Assembly (NCBI GenBank): GCA_910579725.1
Contig: CAJTUD010000098.1
Location: 1-7,181, forward strand
Length of the DNA: 7,181 bases
Direction: 5' to 3'
DNA from: an uncultured Oscillospiraceae bacterium
GTDB lineage: Bacteria; Bacillota; Clostridia; Oscillospirales; Oscillospiraceae
Shown piece by piece: positions 1 through 5,655 of this stretch. The first letter of the stretch is position 1. Each line of letters starts with the position of its first letter. A program made the translations under genes and the position numbers. The notes below the pieces were generated by a model. It was not told where the DNA came from, did no database searches, and saw only the letters and a list, made by a program, of their open reading frames with translations.

Positions 1-1
1 C

Positions 2-1414
2 CGGAACTATCTGAAAACCGGGGAGCTTATCGAAATCGTATTCCCGGAATATGAGGTGCGCTACATTGCCATCAACGACGGCGTGGACACAGCAAGGGAA
101 GATAACGAGTTTACCCCCCTGCGGAACTGGTTTAATGAGTTTTACGCCCGCGATACGTCCAAGAAAATCCGGGCTGTGAAGCAGGCCAAGGCCCAGCGGG
201 GGGAGCGTGTTAATGGTGAAGCTCCCTATGGGTATCTGATTGACCCGGAGAATAAAAATCATCTTATCCCCGACCCGGAAACGGCCCATGTTGTCAAGCA
301 GATTTTCGCCATGTATGTGCGGGGCGACCGTATGTGTGACATCCAGAACTGGCTGCGGGACAACGAGATTTTGACCGTTGGCGAACTCCGCTACCGCCGG
401 ACAGGAAGAACACAGCATCCCCGCCCCCAACTGAACGCCTGGTACAACTGGCCGGACAAAACACTGTATGACATTCTCACCCGGCAAGAATATTTGGGCC
501 ATACCATCACGGCGAAAACCTACAAGGTGTCGTATAAGTCCAAAAAGACACGGAAAAATGCGGAGGACAAGCGGTATTTCTTCCCCAACACCCACGAACC
601 GCTGGTTGACGAGGAAACCTTTGCCCTTGCTCAAAAGCGTATCGCCACCCGTCACCGGCCTACCAAGTCCGAGGAAATCGACCTGTTTTCCGGGTTGCTG
701 TTCTGTGGGGATTGCGGCTACAAAATGTATCTTCAAAAGGGTGCCGGAACGCCGGAGCGGAAGCACGCTTACACCTGCGGCAACTACCGCAACCGGGCCA
801 GAAATGATTTTCTCTGCACAACGCATTACATCCGCAAGACTGTCCTGAAAGAACTTGTCCTTGCCGATTTACAGCGGGTTTTGGCCTATGTGAAAGAGCA
901 TGAGCAGGAGTTTGTCCGTACTGCCGCCGAGTGTGGGGAGCAGGCCGCTAAAAAGGCCCTTGCCCAGCAGCGGAAAGAACTGGACAAGGCGGAACATCGA
1001 ATGGATGAACTCAATCTGCTGTTCCGCAAACTCTATGAGGACATGGCCCTGGGTCGCTTGTCAAACGAGCAGTTTGCGCTTTTGACCTCCGGCTATGAGG
1101 ACGAGAAAGTGACGCTGACGAAACGAGCGGCGGAGCTGCGGAAAGAGATCGACACCGCCGCCGAGCGTGGGACAGATGTGAAACGGTTTGTCGCCCTGGT
1201 TCGCCGGTACTCAGAGATCAGCGAACTGACCTATGAAAATGTCCATGAGTTTATTGACCGCATTTTAGTCCACGAGCTGGACAGGGAAACGAACACCCGG
1301 AAAATCGAAATCTTTTACAGCTTCGTGGGCAAGGTAGACAGCGGCGAGGAACCGACGGAAAGCATATCCTATTTCCGGCAGATTGGCGCTGATGTCAAGA
1401 GTTTTGCCGTCTGA
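2..1414 (+). CDS. Large serine recombinase, TnpX/TndX type (5'-truncated by window edge)
   Basis: The reading frame is open from base 2, so the gene starts outside the window; the GTG at 56 is internal. Large serine recombinases excise and integrate elements by a double-strand-break mechanism using an N-terminal catalytic serine. That catalytic region lies mostly upstream and cannot be checked. The visible start (around NDGVDTAREDNEF) is the end of the resolvase-like domain. Next comes the helix with ARDTSKKIRAV, then the 'Recombinase' DNA-binding domain with the family hallmark GEAPYGY (about nt 218-238). A zinc-ribbon domain follows, with cysteines at nt 704, 713, 776 and 815. A charged coiled-coil segment runs over about nt 930-1160, and a DUF4368-like tail (ENVHEFIDRILVHE) lies near the end. 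This order matches recombinases of Tn4451/Tn5397-like and other clostridial integrative elements. It ends in TGA and a hairpin follows 11 bases later. No frameshift is seen. Confidence 0.93.
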   Translation, partial: RNYLKTGELIEIVFPEYEVRYIAINDGVDTAREDNEFTPLRNWFNEFYARDTSKKIRAVKQAKAQRGERVNGEAPYGYLIDPENKNHLIPDPETAHVVKQIFAMYVRGDRMCDIQNWLRDNEILTVGELRYRRTGRTQHPRPQLNAWYNWPDKTLYDILTRQEYLGHTITAKTYKVSYKSKKTRKNAEDKRYFFPNTHEPLVDEETFALAQKRIATRHRPTKSEEIDLFSGLLFCGDCGYKMYLQKGAGTPERKHAYTCGNYRNRARNDFLCTTHYIRKTVLKELVLADLQRVLAYVKEHEQEFVRTAAECGEQAAKKALAQQRKELDKAEHRMDELNLLFRKLYEDMALGRLSNEQFALLTSGYEDEKVTLTKRAAELRKEIDTAAERGTDVKRFVALVRRYSEISELTYENVHEFIDRILVHELDRETNTRKIEIFYSFVGKVDSGEEPTESISYFRQIGADVKSFAV

Positions 1415-1424
1415 TAATACAAAA

Positions 1425-1478
1425 TGCTGGGGTAAGACAGCGCACCATCTTTTATGGTTGCGCTATCTTACCCCAGCA
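1425..1478 (+). terminator. Long imperfect hairpin after the recombinase gene
   Basis: The left arm is 1425-1448 and the right arm 1454-1478, around a five-base loop CTTTT. The arms pair as TGCTGGGGTAAGA, then one C-A mismatch, then AGCGCA, one bulged T in the right arm, then CCAT: 23 of 24 left-arm positions pair. It begins 11 bases after the recombinase stop codon. No T-run follows directly, so it is not a textbook intrinsic terminator. It may act as a transcript 3' end or insulator, or mark the end region of the element. The structure is certain; the role is inferred. Confidence 0.6.
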
Positions 1479-1485
1479 AACGGTT

Positions 1486-1493
1486 TTCCGCTT
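1486..1493. repeat. 8-bp direct repeat, left copy (target-site duplication)
   Basis: TTCCGCTT ends exactly where the left terminal inverted repeat of the 317-bp cassette begins. The identical sequence at 1811-1818 starts exactly where the right inverted repeat ends. The abutting arrangement is that of a target-site duplication made when a transposase joins an element into a staggered cut. Confidence 0.85.
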
Positions 1494-1518
1494 ATCCCTT
1501 ATCCATCTAAGTGTTGGT
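1494..1518 (+). repeat. Left terminal inverted repeat of the cassette
   Basis: The outer nine bases (1494-1502) match the right end perfectly; the inner part to about 1518 matches imperfectly. The inner edge overlaps the possible -35 element of the cassette gene. Confidence 0.8.
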
Positions 1519-1543
1519 GATTAAATTAGTAAATAACTATACA
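1514..1543 (+). promoter_or_regulatory. Possible sigma-70-type promoter for the cassette gene
   Basis: TTGGTG (1514-1519) and TATACA (1538-1543) are separated by 18 bases in an AT-rich stretch, 41 bases before the start codon of the small membrane protein. Each hexamer differs from consensus at two positions, so this is a moderate prediction. If real, the cassette brings its own promoter, with the -35 inside its terminal repeat. Confidence 0.4.
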
Positions 1544-1561
1544 TCAATATTAGATCGGAGG

Positions 1562-1571
1562 ACAGTACTGT
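1562..1571. promoter_or_regulatory. Perfect 10-bp palindrome in the leader of the cassette gene
   Basis: ACAGTACTGT is its own reverse complement. It lies between the candidate promoter and the ribosome binding site, sharing the final T with TAGGAGGT (1571-1578). The position would suit a repressor operator, but the word is short and no matching regulator is in view. A copper-type (CopY) operator was considered and does not fit the spacing. Confidence 0.3.
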
Positions 1572-1584
1572 AGGAGGTCTAATT

Positions 1585-1749
1585 ATGAGAAAATCAGCCT
1601 TGATTGCGGGTATAATATTTTTGATTTTGACATTTGTCGGTGGCGGTTATGTTATAATAAATCATGGAGAAGTAAATGCAGGATATGCAGCTATTCCCAG
1701 CCTTTTTACAATAATATGCTTTGGATATTACAGGAAGAAAAAAGAATGA
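1585..1749 (+). CDS. 54-residue two-helix membrane protein (cassette cargo)
   Basis: ATG at 1585 is preceded by a near-perfect ribosome binding site, TAGGAGGT (1571-1578), six bases upstream, and the frame ends in TGA at 1747-1749. The protein begins MRKSALIAG, has a first hydrophobic segment at about residues 5-25 and a second at about 33-49, and ends in RKKKE. Both ends are positively charged and so probably cytoplasmic, giving a helical hairpin in the membrane. A short polar turn (INHGEVNAGY, residues 25-34) would lie outside. There is no signal-peptidase site and no cysteine pair. I do not recognise a named family. Size and topology would fit a small toxin, an immunity or regulatory peptide, or an unstudied conserved membrane protein, but nothing in the sequence decides between these. 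It is the only substantial gene in the cassette and shares its low G+C. It is too short for many gene finders. Confidence 0.72.
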   Translation: MRKSALIAGIIFLILTFVGGGYVIINHGEVNAGYAAIPSLFTIICFGYYRKKKE

Positions 1750-1802
1750 ATAGACTATATACACTATTTTTTGATAAAAGACCAGTAGAAACACAAGGTT
1801 AA
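1746..1802 (+). CDS. 18-residue micro-ORF overlapping the cassette gene stop
   Basis: ATG at 1746 overlaps the TGA of the 54-codon gene as ATGA, a typical coupling arrangement. The frame runs 18 codons (starts MNRLYTLFFD) to TAA at 1800-1802, whose last base is the first base of the right terminal repeat core. No separate ribosome binding site is seen, so translation would depend on coupling. It could be a coupled peptide, a remnant of a longer gene trimmed when the cassette formed, or chance. Confidence 0.25.
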   Translation: MNRLYTLFFDKRPVETQG

Positions 1803-1810
1803 TAAGGGAT
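1802..1810 (-). repeat. Right terminal inverted repeat of the cassette
   Basis: ATAAGGGAT is the exact reverse complement of 1494-1502 and is followed at once by the second copy of TTCCGCTT. Weaker similarity continues inward to about 1787. Confidence 0.8.
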
Positions 1811-1818
1811 TTCCGCTT
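1811..1818. repeat. 8-bp direct repeat, right copy (target-site duplication)
   Basis: TTCCGCTT, identical to 1486-1493. In the chromosome-side context it forms most of the left arm of a small hairpin (CCGCT 1813-1817, loop TTGG, AGCGG 1822-1826), so the cassette may have inserted at a small stem-loop. Between here and the terminator at 1932 I see no gene. Confidence 0.85.
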
Positions 1819-1931
1819 TGGAGCGGTTAGAAGGCGCGAAAAGATACTCGTTCCGGCGGCGGGAGGACCGGCTGGCGGCCCTTCGCAATATTTCGCTTCT
1901 GGTCAGAGAACCGTATAAAACCAGACAAGGA

Positions 1932-1977
1932 CGGCGGCATGGATCAATTTTCCATGCCGCCGCCTGTTCATTTTTTT
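1932..1977 (-). terminator. Terminator hairpin at the 3' end of ppk1, possibly bidirectional
   Basis: A perfect 12-bp stem (1932-1943 with 1951-1962; core GGCGGCATGG) encloses a seven-base loop, five bases beyond the ppk1 stop codon. On the minus strand it is followed by a loosely T-rich stretch. On the plus strand a run of T at 1970-1977 follows after seven bases, so it may also stop transcription arriving from the mobile DNA on the left. Confidence 0.7.
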
Positions 1978-4100
1978 CTTCCCCGCAGTCCGTCCAGAAA
2001 CCGGTGCAGCGCATCCGGCTTCTCCGGTGCGGCCAGGGGCTTGTGGAGGCTGGCCGCCATGAATACCTGCTGGCTGTCGCAGGGGGCCAGGGTGTTCACC
2101 TTCCGGCAGTAGGACCCGTCCGGCAGCAGGGAGCTGGCCTTCACGTTGTCCTCCAGCTGAATATGAAGAATTTTCAGCAGCATCTCCTTCAGCGCCGGAT
2201 CGTACACCGGGCAGGCAATTTCCACCCGGTGATTCAGATTCCTGGTCATCAGATCCGCGGAGGCGATATACAGCTTCACATCCCGTCCCCTTCCGAAGCG
2301 GTAAATCCGCCCATGCTCCAGAAAGCGCCCCACAATGCTGGTCACATGAATGTTCTCCGTCTGGGCCGCGATTCCAGGCCGGAGGCAGCAGATGCCCCGC
2401 AGAATCAGCTGCACCTGGACCCCCGCCTGGGACGCCTGAACCAGCTTGTCCATGACCTCCCGCTCTGTCATGGAGTTGGCCTTCACGCAGATATAGCCCT
2501 CCGGGCCTTTGGCGATCTCCCCGTCAATGAGCTCCAGCAGTCTGGTCTTGACACCCGCCGGCGCTACCAGCAGGCGCTGGTACTCCCCCTCCAGATTGCC
2601 TACCAGCATGTTCTGGAAAAAGGCCGCGCCATCCAGGCCAACAGCCTCGTCGGCGGTCATGAGGCTCAGATCCGTGTACTGCTCATTGGTGCGCTCGTTG
2701 TAATTGCCGGTGCCGATCTGGGTGATATAGCTGAGCCTGTCTCCCCTGCGCAGGGTGATGAGGCAGATCTTGCTGTGGCACTTGTACTCCTCCACCCCGT
2801 AGATCACCTTACAGCCGGAATCCTCCATCAGCCGGGACCAGGAGATGTTGTTGGCCTCGTCAAACCGGGCCCGGAGCTCCATGAGCACCGTGACCTCCTT
2901 TCCGTTTTCCGCCGCCTTGCAGAGAATGTGGGCCACCCGTGAGGAGGTGGCCAGACGGTAGATGGTGATCCGGATGGACACCACATCCGGCCGCGCCGCC
3001 GCCTCCTCCAGCATCCGAAGAAAGGGGTCCACCCCGTCAAAGGGAAAAAACAGCAGCCGGTCCTTCTGCCGAACCTGATCAATGATGCCGGCCGTTTTAT
3101 CCAGATCCTCCGGCCAGCGGGGCCGGTAGGCCGGAAAGCTGAGCGCCGCCGCCTTTGCCTCCGGCAGGGCCTTGGCCAGATCGTGGACGTATTTCATGTT
3201 CAGCGGCGACTGATCCACGTAGATCTGCCGGTTCTCCAGCCCCACCCGGCCTTTCAGAAGACGCATGAACTCCCCGCTCATCTTTTTCGACAGCTCCAGA
3301 CGCACAGCGGATTGGCTGGCCCGCTTTTTCAGCAGCTTGCTCATGCGGCTGCGGATGTCCTCGCCGCTCTCCTCCAAAAGCTCCGCGTCCAGATTCAGAT
3401 CCGCGTTCCGGGTGACGCAGAGCACGCAGCTGCTCTCCAGCTTGTATTCCCCGAAGAGGGAGGAGGCGTAGTGGAGCAGCACCGTCTCCATCCGGATGAA
3501 CCGGCCGGGATCCCCCGGCATGGACAGGATAGCCGGAAGACCCTGAGGCGCGGGCAGGAAGCCCAGAGACGCGGTCCCCTTCCGGCTGCGCATCAGCCCC
3601 GCCACATACAGCGCCTTGTTGGCCAGATGGGGAAAGGGGTGCCGGGCGTCCACAATCTGAGGGGACAGCACCGGGAGAATCTTCGCCTTGTAATAGGTGC
3701 TTACAAATTTCCGTTCCTCCGCTGACAGCTCCTCCATGGTCAGATCGCAGATTCCCTCCCGGCGCAGCAGGGCCGTCACGTCGGCGTACAGCCGGTTTTT
3801 GATCTCAACCAGACCGGGTATGACGCTGTAGATCTCCGAGAGCTGTCCGGCAGGAGTCAGTCCGGTCTTGTTGTCAATCTCCCCCGGAGACACCAGGGAC
3901 AGGTCAAAGAGGTTCCCCACCCGCACCATGAAAAATTCGTCCAGATTGCTGGTAAAAATGGAGATGAATTTCAGCCGCTCCAGCAGAGGCACCGTCTCGT
4001 CCCCCGCCTCCTCCAGTACCCGGCGGTTGAACCGGAGCCAGCTGAGCTCCCGGCTCTGTGTGCAGGTGTAATTTTTCTCTTTCTGCGGCAGGATTTCCAT
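1968..4100 (-). CDS. ppk1: Polyphosphate kinase 1
   Basis: PPK1 reversibly transfers the terminal phosphate of ATP onto inorganic polyphosphate through a phosphohistidine intermediate. The protein is 710 residues, close to the usual length of about 690-700. The N-terminal part carries the family signature (RELSWLRFNRRVLEEA, about residues 17-32, then FISIFTSNLDEFFMVR, 45-60). The first phospholipase-D-like half contains His442 in YKCHSKICLI, matching the autophosphorylated histidine (His435 in E. coli). The second half contains His596 in RFLEHGRIYRF, matching the other essential histidine, then SADLMTRNLNHRVEI. The start is placed at ATG 4100 because AAGGGAG (4110-4116) lies nine bases upstream. 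A longer in-frame reading up to 4160 would run across the promoter: its ATG at 4133 lies inside the -10 box. The gene follows the sigma/membrane-protein pair on the same strand but has its own promoter. It appears intact. Confidence 0.96.
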   Translation of the reverse strand: MEILPQKEKNYTCTQSRELSWLRFNRRVLEEAGDETVPLLERLKFISIFTSNLDEFFMVRVGNLFDLSLVSPGEIDNKTGLTPAGQLSEIYSVIPGLVEIKNRLYADVTALLRREGICDLTMEELSAEERKFVSTYYKAKILPVLSPQIVDARHPFPHLANKALYVAGLMRSRKGTASLGFLPAPQGLPAILSMPGDPGRFIRMETVLLHYASSLFGEYKLESSCVLCVTRNADLNLDAELLEESGEDIRSRMSKLLKKRASQSAVRLELSKKMSGEFMRLLKGRVGLENRQIYVDQSPLNMKYVHDLAKALPEAKAAALSFPAYRPRWPEDLDKTAGIIDQVRQKDRLLFFPFDGVDPFLRMLEEAAARPDVVSIRITIYRLATSSRVAHILCKAAENGKEVTVLMELRARFDEANNISWSRLMEDSGCKVIYGVEEYKCHSKICLITLRRGDRLSYITQIGTGNYNERTNEQYTDLSLMTADEAVGLDGAAFFQNMLVGNLEGEYQRLLVAPAGVKTRLLELIDGEIAKGPEGYICVKANSMTEREVMDKLVQASQAGVQVQLILRGICCLRPGIAAQTENIHVTSIVGRFLEHGRIYRFGRGRDVKLYIASADLMTRNLNHRVEIACPVYDPALKEMLLKILHIQLEDNVKASSLLPDGSYCRKVNTLAPCDSQQVFMAASLHKPLAAPEKPDALHRFLDGLRGRKK

Positions 4101-4131
4101 GGGACCACGCTCCCTTTTTCTTGGTGGGAGC

Positions 4132-4160
4132 ATTATACCATTTCCGCCGCCTGTTGGCAA
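4132..4160 (-). promoter_or_regulatory. Strong sigma-A-type promoter of ppk1
   Basis: On the minus strand, TTGCCA (4155-4160) is followed by a 17-base spacer and TATAAT (4132-4137). TGG precedes the -10, making an extended -10 (TGnTATAAT). The predicted transcription start near 4125 leaves a leader of about 25 bases containing the ppk1 ribosome binding site. The -35 lies three bases beyond the stop codon of the upstream gene. Confidence 0.8.
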
Positions 4161-4163
4161 GGG

Positions 4164-4973
4164 TCAGAACTGGTCAGCCCATTGGCGCAGCAGCTCCTCC
4201 GCCCGGGCGGCATCCTGCTCCTGATAAGACACATGCAGCTGGTAGAGCACGCCCTTCTCCACCAGATAGCCCGTCAGCCCCAGCCAGCCCCGCTCGTTGG
4301 CGCTGGAAAAAATGACCTGGCATCTGTTTCCGCCGGGGGTGGAGAGGAAGGTCTCCGCAAAGCTGGTCCCCTCCTCTCCCACCGACCGCACGTGGAGCTC
4401 GCCTGCAAAATTCTCCGTTTTGATCTCCGCCCCGGCTTGCAGGCGAATCTCCCCGGTCTGATAGCCCGTATCGATCAGAATCCTGTCGATCTTCCCCTCG
4501 CTGTCGCCGTAAACGTTCAGCGTGTTGTACCACTCCTCCAGATCCCAGGCAGGTTTTTGCAGAGACTCCAGACCGATAAACGCCCATGCCTCGTCCGCTG
4601 AAAAATTCTTCTCCATCCAATGGCCGGGCAACCAGCTGTCAAAGGGCTGGCAGGTTTCAAATTGCCGGACAATCGCCTCGCTGACCGCCTCCAAATTCTC
4701 CGACATCCGGGAAACCAGAATGATGTCCATATCAACGCCCAGTTCGTACCCGGTTTCATCGCTTCCCCGGCCGCCGAACATCTCCACCAGCCAGGTTCCG
4801 CCCCCGCCGACCGCAGCCGCCGTCCCTGCCAGCAGGATCAGACAGACGCACGCCGCCAGGGCGGCCTGCCACAGCGTCCGGCGCTTTTTCCGCGTCTCCG
4901 GCGCGGCGTCCGCAGCCGCCACATAGGCGGGATCCACCAGCTCCATTTTGTCCAAAAGCTTATTTCCCCTCAT
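4164..4973 (-). CDS. Single-pass membrane protein, likely anti-sigma/regulatory partner of the ECF-type sigma factor
   Basis: The 269-residue protein has a short cytoplasmic N-terminus (MRGNKLLDKMELVDPAYV, then basic KKRR at residues 29-32). One transmembrane helix follows at about 34-56 (ALAACVCLILLAGTAAAV). The remaining roughly 210 residues are soluble and probably outside the membrane, rich in Trp, Glu and Gly. The start is set at ATG 4973, which overlaps the sigma-factor stop as ATGA, with GGAAGG upstream. Longer in-frame readings would lie wholly inside the sigma gene. This layout is common for clostridial sigma-70/membrane-protein pairs, where the partner holds or senses for the sigma factor. 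The cytoplasmic part is only about 33 residues, with no zinc-binding His/Cys motif, so it is not a classic zinc anti-sigma domain. The outer domain resembles DUF4367-type modules only loosely. The regulatory role is inferred from context. Confidence 0.75.
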   Translation of the reverse strand: MRGNKLLDKMELVDPAYVAAADAAPETRKKRRTLWQAALAACVCLILLAGTAAAVGGGGTWLVEMFGGRGSDETGYELGVDMDIILVSRMSENLEAVSEAIVRQFETCQPFDSWLPGHWMEKNFSADEAWAFIGLESLQKPAWDLEEWYNTLNVYGDSEGKIDRILIDTGYQTGEIRLQAGAEIKTENFAGELHVRSVGEEGTSFAETFLSTPGGNRCQVIFSSANERGWLGLTGYLVEKGVLYQLHVSYQEQDAARAEELLRQWADQF

Positions 4974-5530
4974 ATTGCATAACCTTCCTTCCGCAGATAT
5001 TCCCGCAGCTGATTCCTGGTCCGGAACAGCATCGTCTTGATTTTGCTCTGGCTCATTCCAAACCGCCTTACCATCTCCTCCACCGAATCCAGATACCAGT
5101 ACCGCCGGAGGAACACGTTCCGCTTCTCTTCCCCCAGCGTCCCCAGAAAGCTGTTCAGCGCCTCTTGCAGCGCCAGGGCATCCAGACGGCTCTCCAAATC
5201 GTCCGGGGCGGGGATGCACTCCTCCATCTCCCGGCTGAGCTCCGCAACAAAGGCATCCCGCTTCAGGCGGCTCTGGCTCCGGCAGCGATTCAGAGCAATG
5301 TTCCGTACAGTCCGCGCCAGAAAGGCGTAGAGATAGTCCCGGGGCTCATGAGGCGGAATGGCATTCCAGGCGGCCAGATAGGCGTCGTTCTCGCACTCCT
5401 CGGCGGTCTGCGTCTCCCCCACGATGTGCAGCGCCAGGGCGCGCAGACGGAGGCCATATTTTTCCGACGAGCATTGGATGGCCGCTTCATTCCGCGACAA
5501 AAACAGGTCCACAATCTGTCCGTCCTCCAT
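4970..5530 (-). CDS. ECF-type RNA polymerase sigma factor (sigma-70 family)
   Basis: The protein is 186 residues, typical for an ECF sigma factor, which directs RNA polymerase to a small set of stress-type promoters. Region 2 covers about residues 20-92 (CENDAYLAAWNAIPP, then DYLYAFLARTVRNIALNRCR, the core-binding and -10 recognition part). A linker at about 95-122 is rich in Asp/Glu. Region 4 covers about 125-182 (LGEEKRNVFLRRYWY, then the helix-turn-helix VEEMVRRFGMSQSKIKTMLF). The start at ATG 5530 is set by AAAGGAGGTG (5537-5546) ending seven bases upstream. A longer in-frame reading would cross the terminator of the upstream operon. It is coupled by ATGA to the membrane protein downstream and appears complete. 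Confidence 0.92.
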   Translation of the reverse strand: MEDGQIVDLFLSRNEAAIQCSSEKYGLRLRALALHIVGETQTAEECENDAYLAAWNAIPPHEPRDYLYAFLARTVRNIALNRCRSQSRLKRDAFVAELSREMEECIPAPDDLESRLDALALQEALNSFLGTLGEEKRNVFLRRYWYLDSVEEMVRRFGMSQSKIKTMLFRTRNQLREYLRKEGYAI

Positions 5531-5570
5531 GGCCGCACCTCCTTTCGATGAAATCCGAACGTCTTCACCT

Positions 5571-5602
5571 CTATAAACACCGTCCGCACCGGGCAGGTTA
5601 CA
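5571..5602 (-). promoter_or_regulatory. Candidate ECF-type (self-regulated) promoter of the sigma operon
   Basis: On the minus strand, TGTAACC (5596-5602) resembles the AAC-centred -35 elements of ECF promoters. About 17 bases later comes GTTTATAG, before AGGTGAAGACG and then the ribosome binding site. It lies between the upstream terminator and the sigma gene, where autoregulated ECF promoters usually sit. No good sigma-A promoter is visible in the same gap. The assignment is by resemblance. Confidence 0.45.
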
Positions 5603-5619
5603 TATTTTGAAAAAACCGC

Positions 5620-5648
5620 AAAAAAGGGACGGCTTGGAAAGCCGTCCC
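5620..5648 (-). terminator. Intrinsic terminator of the nif3-yebC-S component operon
   Basis: On the minus strand, GGGACGGC and GCCGTCCC (5641-5648 and 5626-5633) form an eight-base stem, extendable by two A-T pairs into the loop. Six T residues (5620-5625) follow directly. It starts seven bases past the stop codon of the membrane protein gene and separates this operon from the sigma operon. Confidence 0.92.
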
Positions 5649-5655
5649 GCAGGAG

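Larger units (their letters stand above)
1494..1810. mobile_element. 317-bp non-autonomous transposon-like cassette (MITE or mobile insertion cassette)
   Basis: The segment starts with ATCCCTTAT (1494-1502) and ends with its exact reverse complement ATAAGGGAT (1802-1810). It is flanked with no gap by the 8-bp direct repeat TTCCGCTT (1486-1493, 1811-1818). Similarity of the two ends extends inward: aligning 1494-1518 with the complement of 1810-1787 gives about 18 matches in 25 columns with one gap, including a shared GTGTT. G+C over 1501-1800 is about 32% (96 of 300 counted), against about 65% in a sampled ppk1 stretch (2041-2100). There is no transposase, so it would need a transposase acting in trans. 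The only cargo is a 54-codon membrane protein gene plus an overlapping 18-codon ORF. The insertion-sequence family of the ends is not recognised. An 8-bp duplication occurs in several families (for example ISL3, IS66, IS256, IS1595). Confidence 0.85.

Noticed and set aside
56..58. GTG as a start for the recombinase
   Set aside because: The same frame is open upstream to the window edge with family-like sequence (LKTGELIEIVFPEYE), so the true start is outside the window.
1562..1571. CopY/BlaI-type operator
   Set aside because: These operators need TACA and TGTA two bases apart. Here the palindrome is ACAGTACTGT with different spacing, so only a generic palindrome is claimed.
1594..1794. 66-codon minus-strand frame in the cassette
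   Set aside because: It lies opposite the 54-codon gene, has no ribosome binding site, and is Tyr/Ile/Cys-rich as expected from AT-rich antisense.
1485..1818. Reading the repeats around the cassette as attL/attR core sites of the serine-recombinase element
   Set aside because: The direct repeat encloses only 317 bp and excludes the recombinase gene. It abuts perfect inverted repeats, which large serine recombinases do not leave; a DDE-type transposition product fits better.
1799..2014. 71-codon minus-strand frame overlapping the end of ppk1
   Set aside because: It begins inside ppk1 in another frame and runs through the terminator hairpin. Its end coincides with the cassette junction only by chance.
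1818..2942. 374-codon plus-strand frame opposite ppk1
   Set aside because: It is antisense to a clear PPK1. The translation is low-complexity, rich in His, Arg and Leu, with no recognisable domain, as expected from the reverse strand of a GC-rich gene. It starts at a TTG with no ribosome binding site and crosses the terminator.
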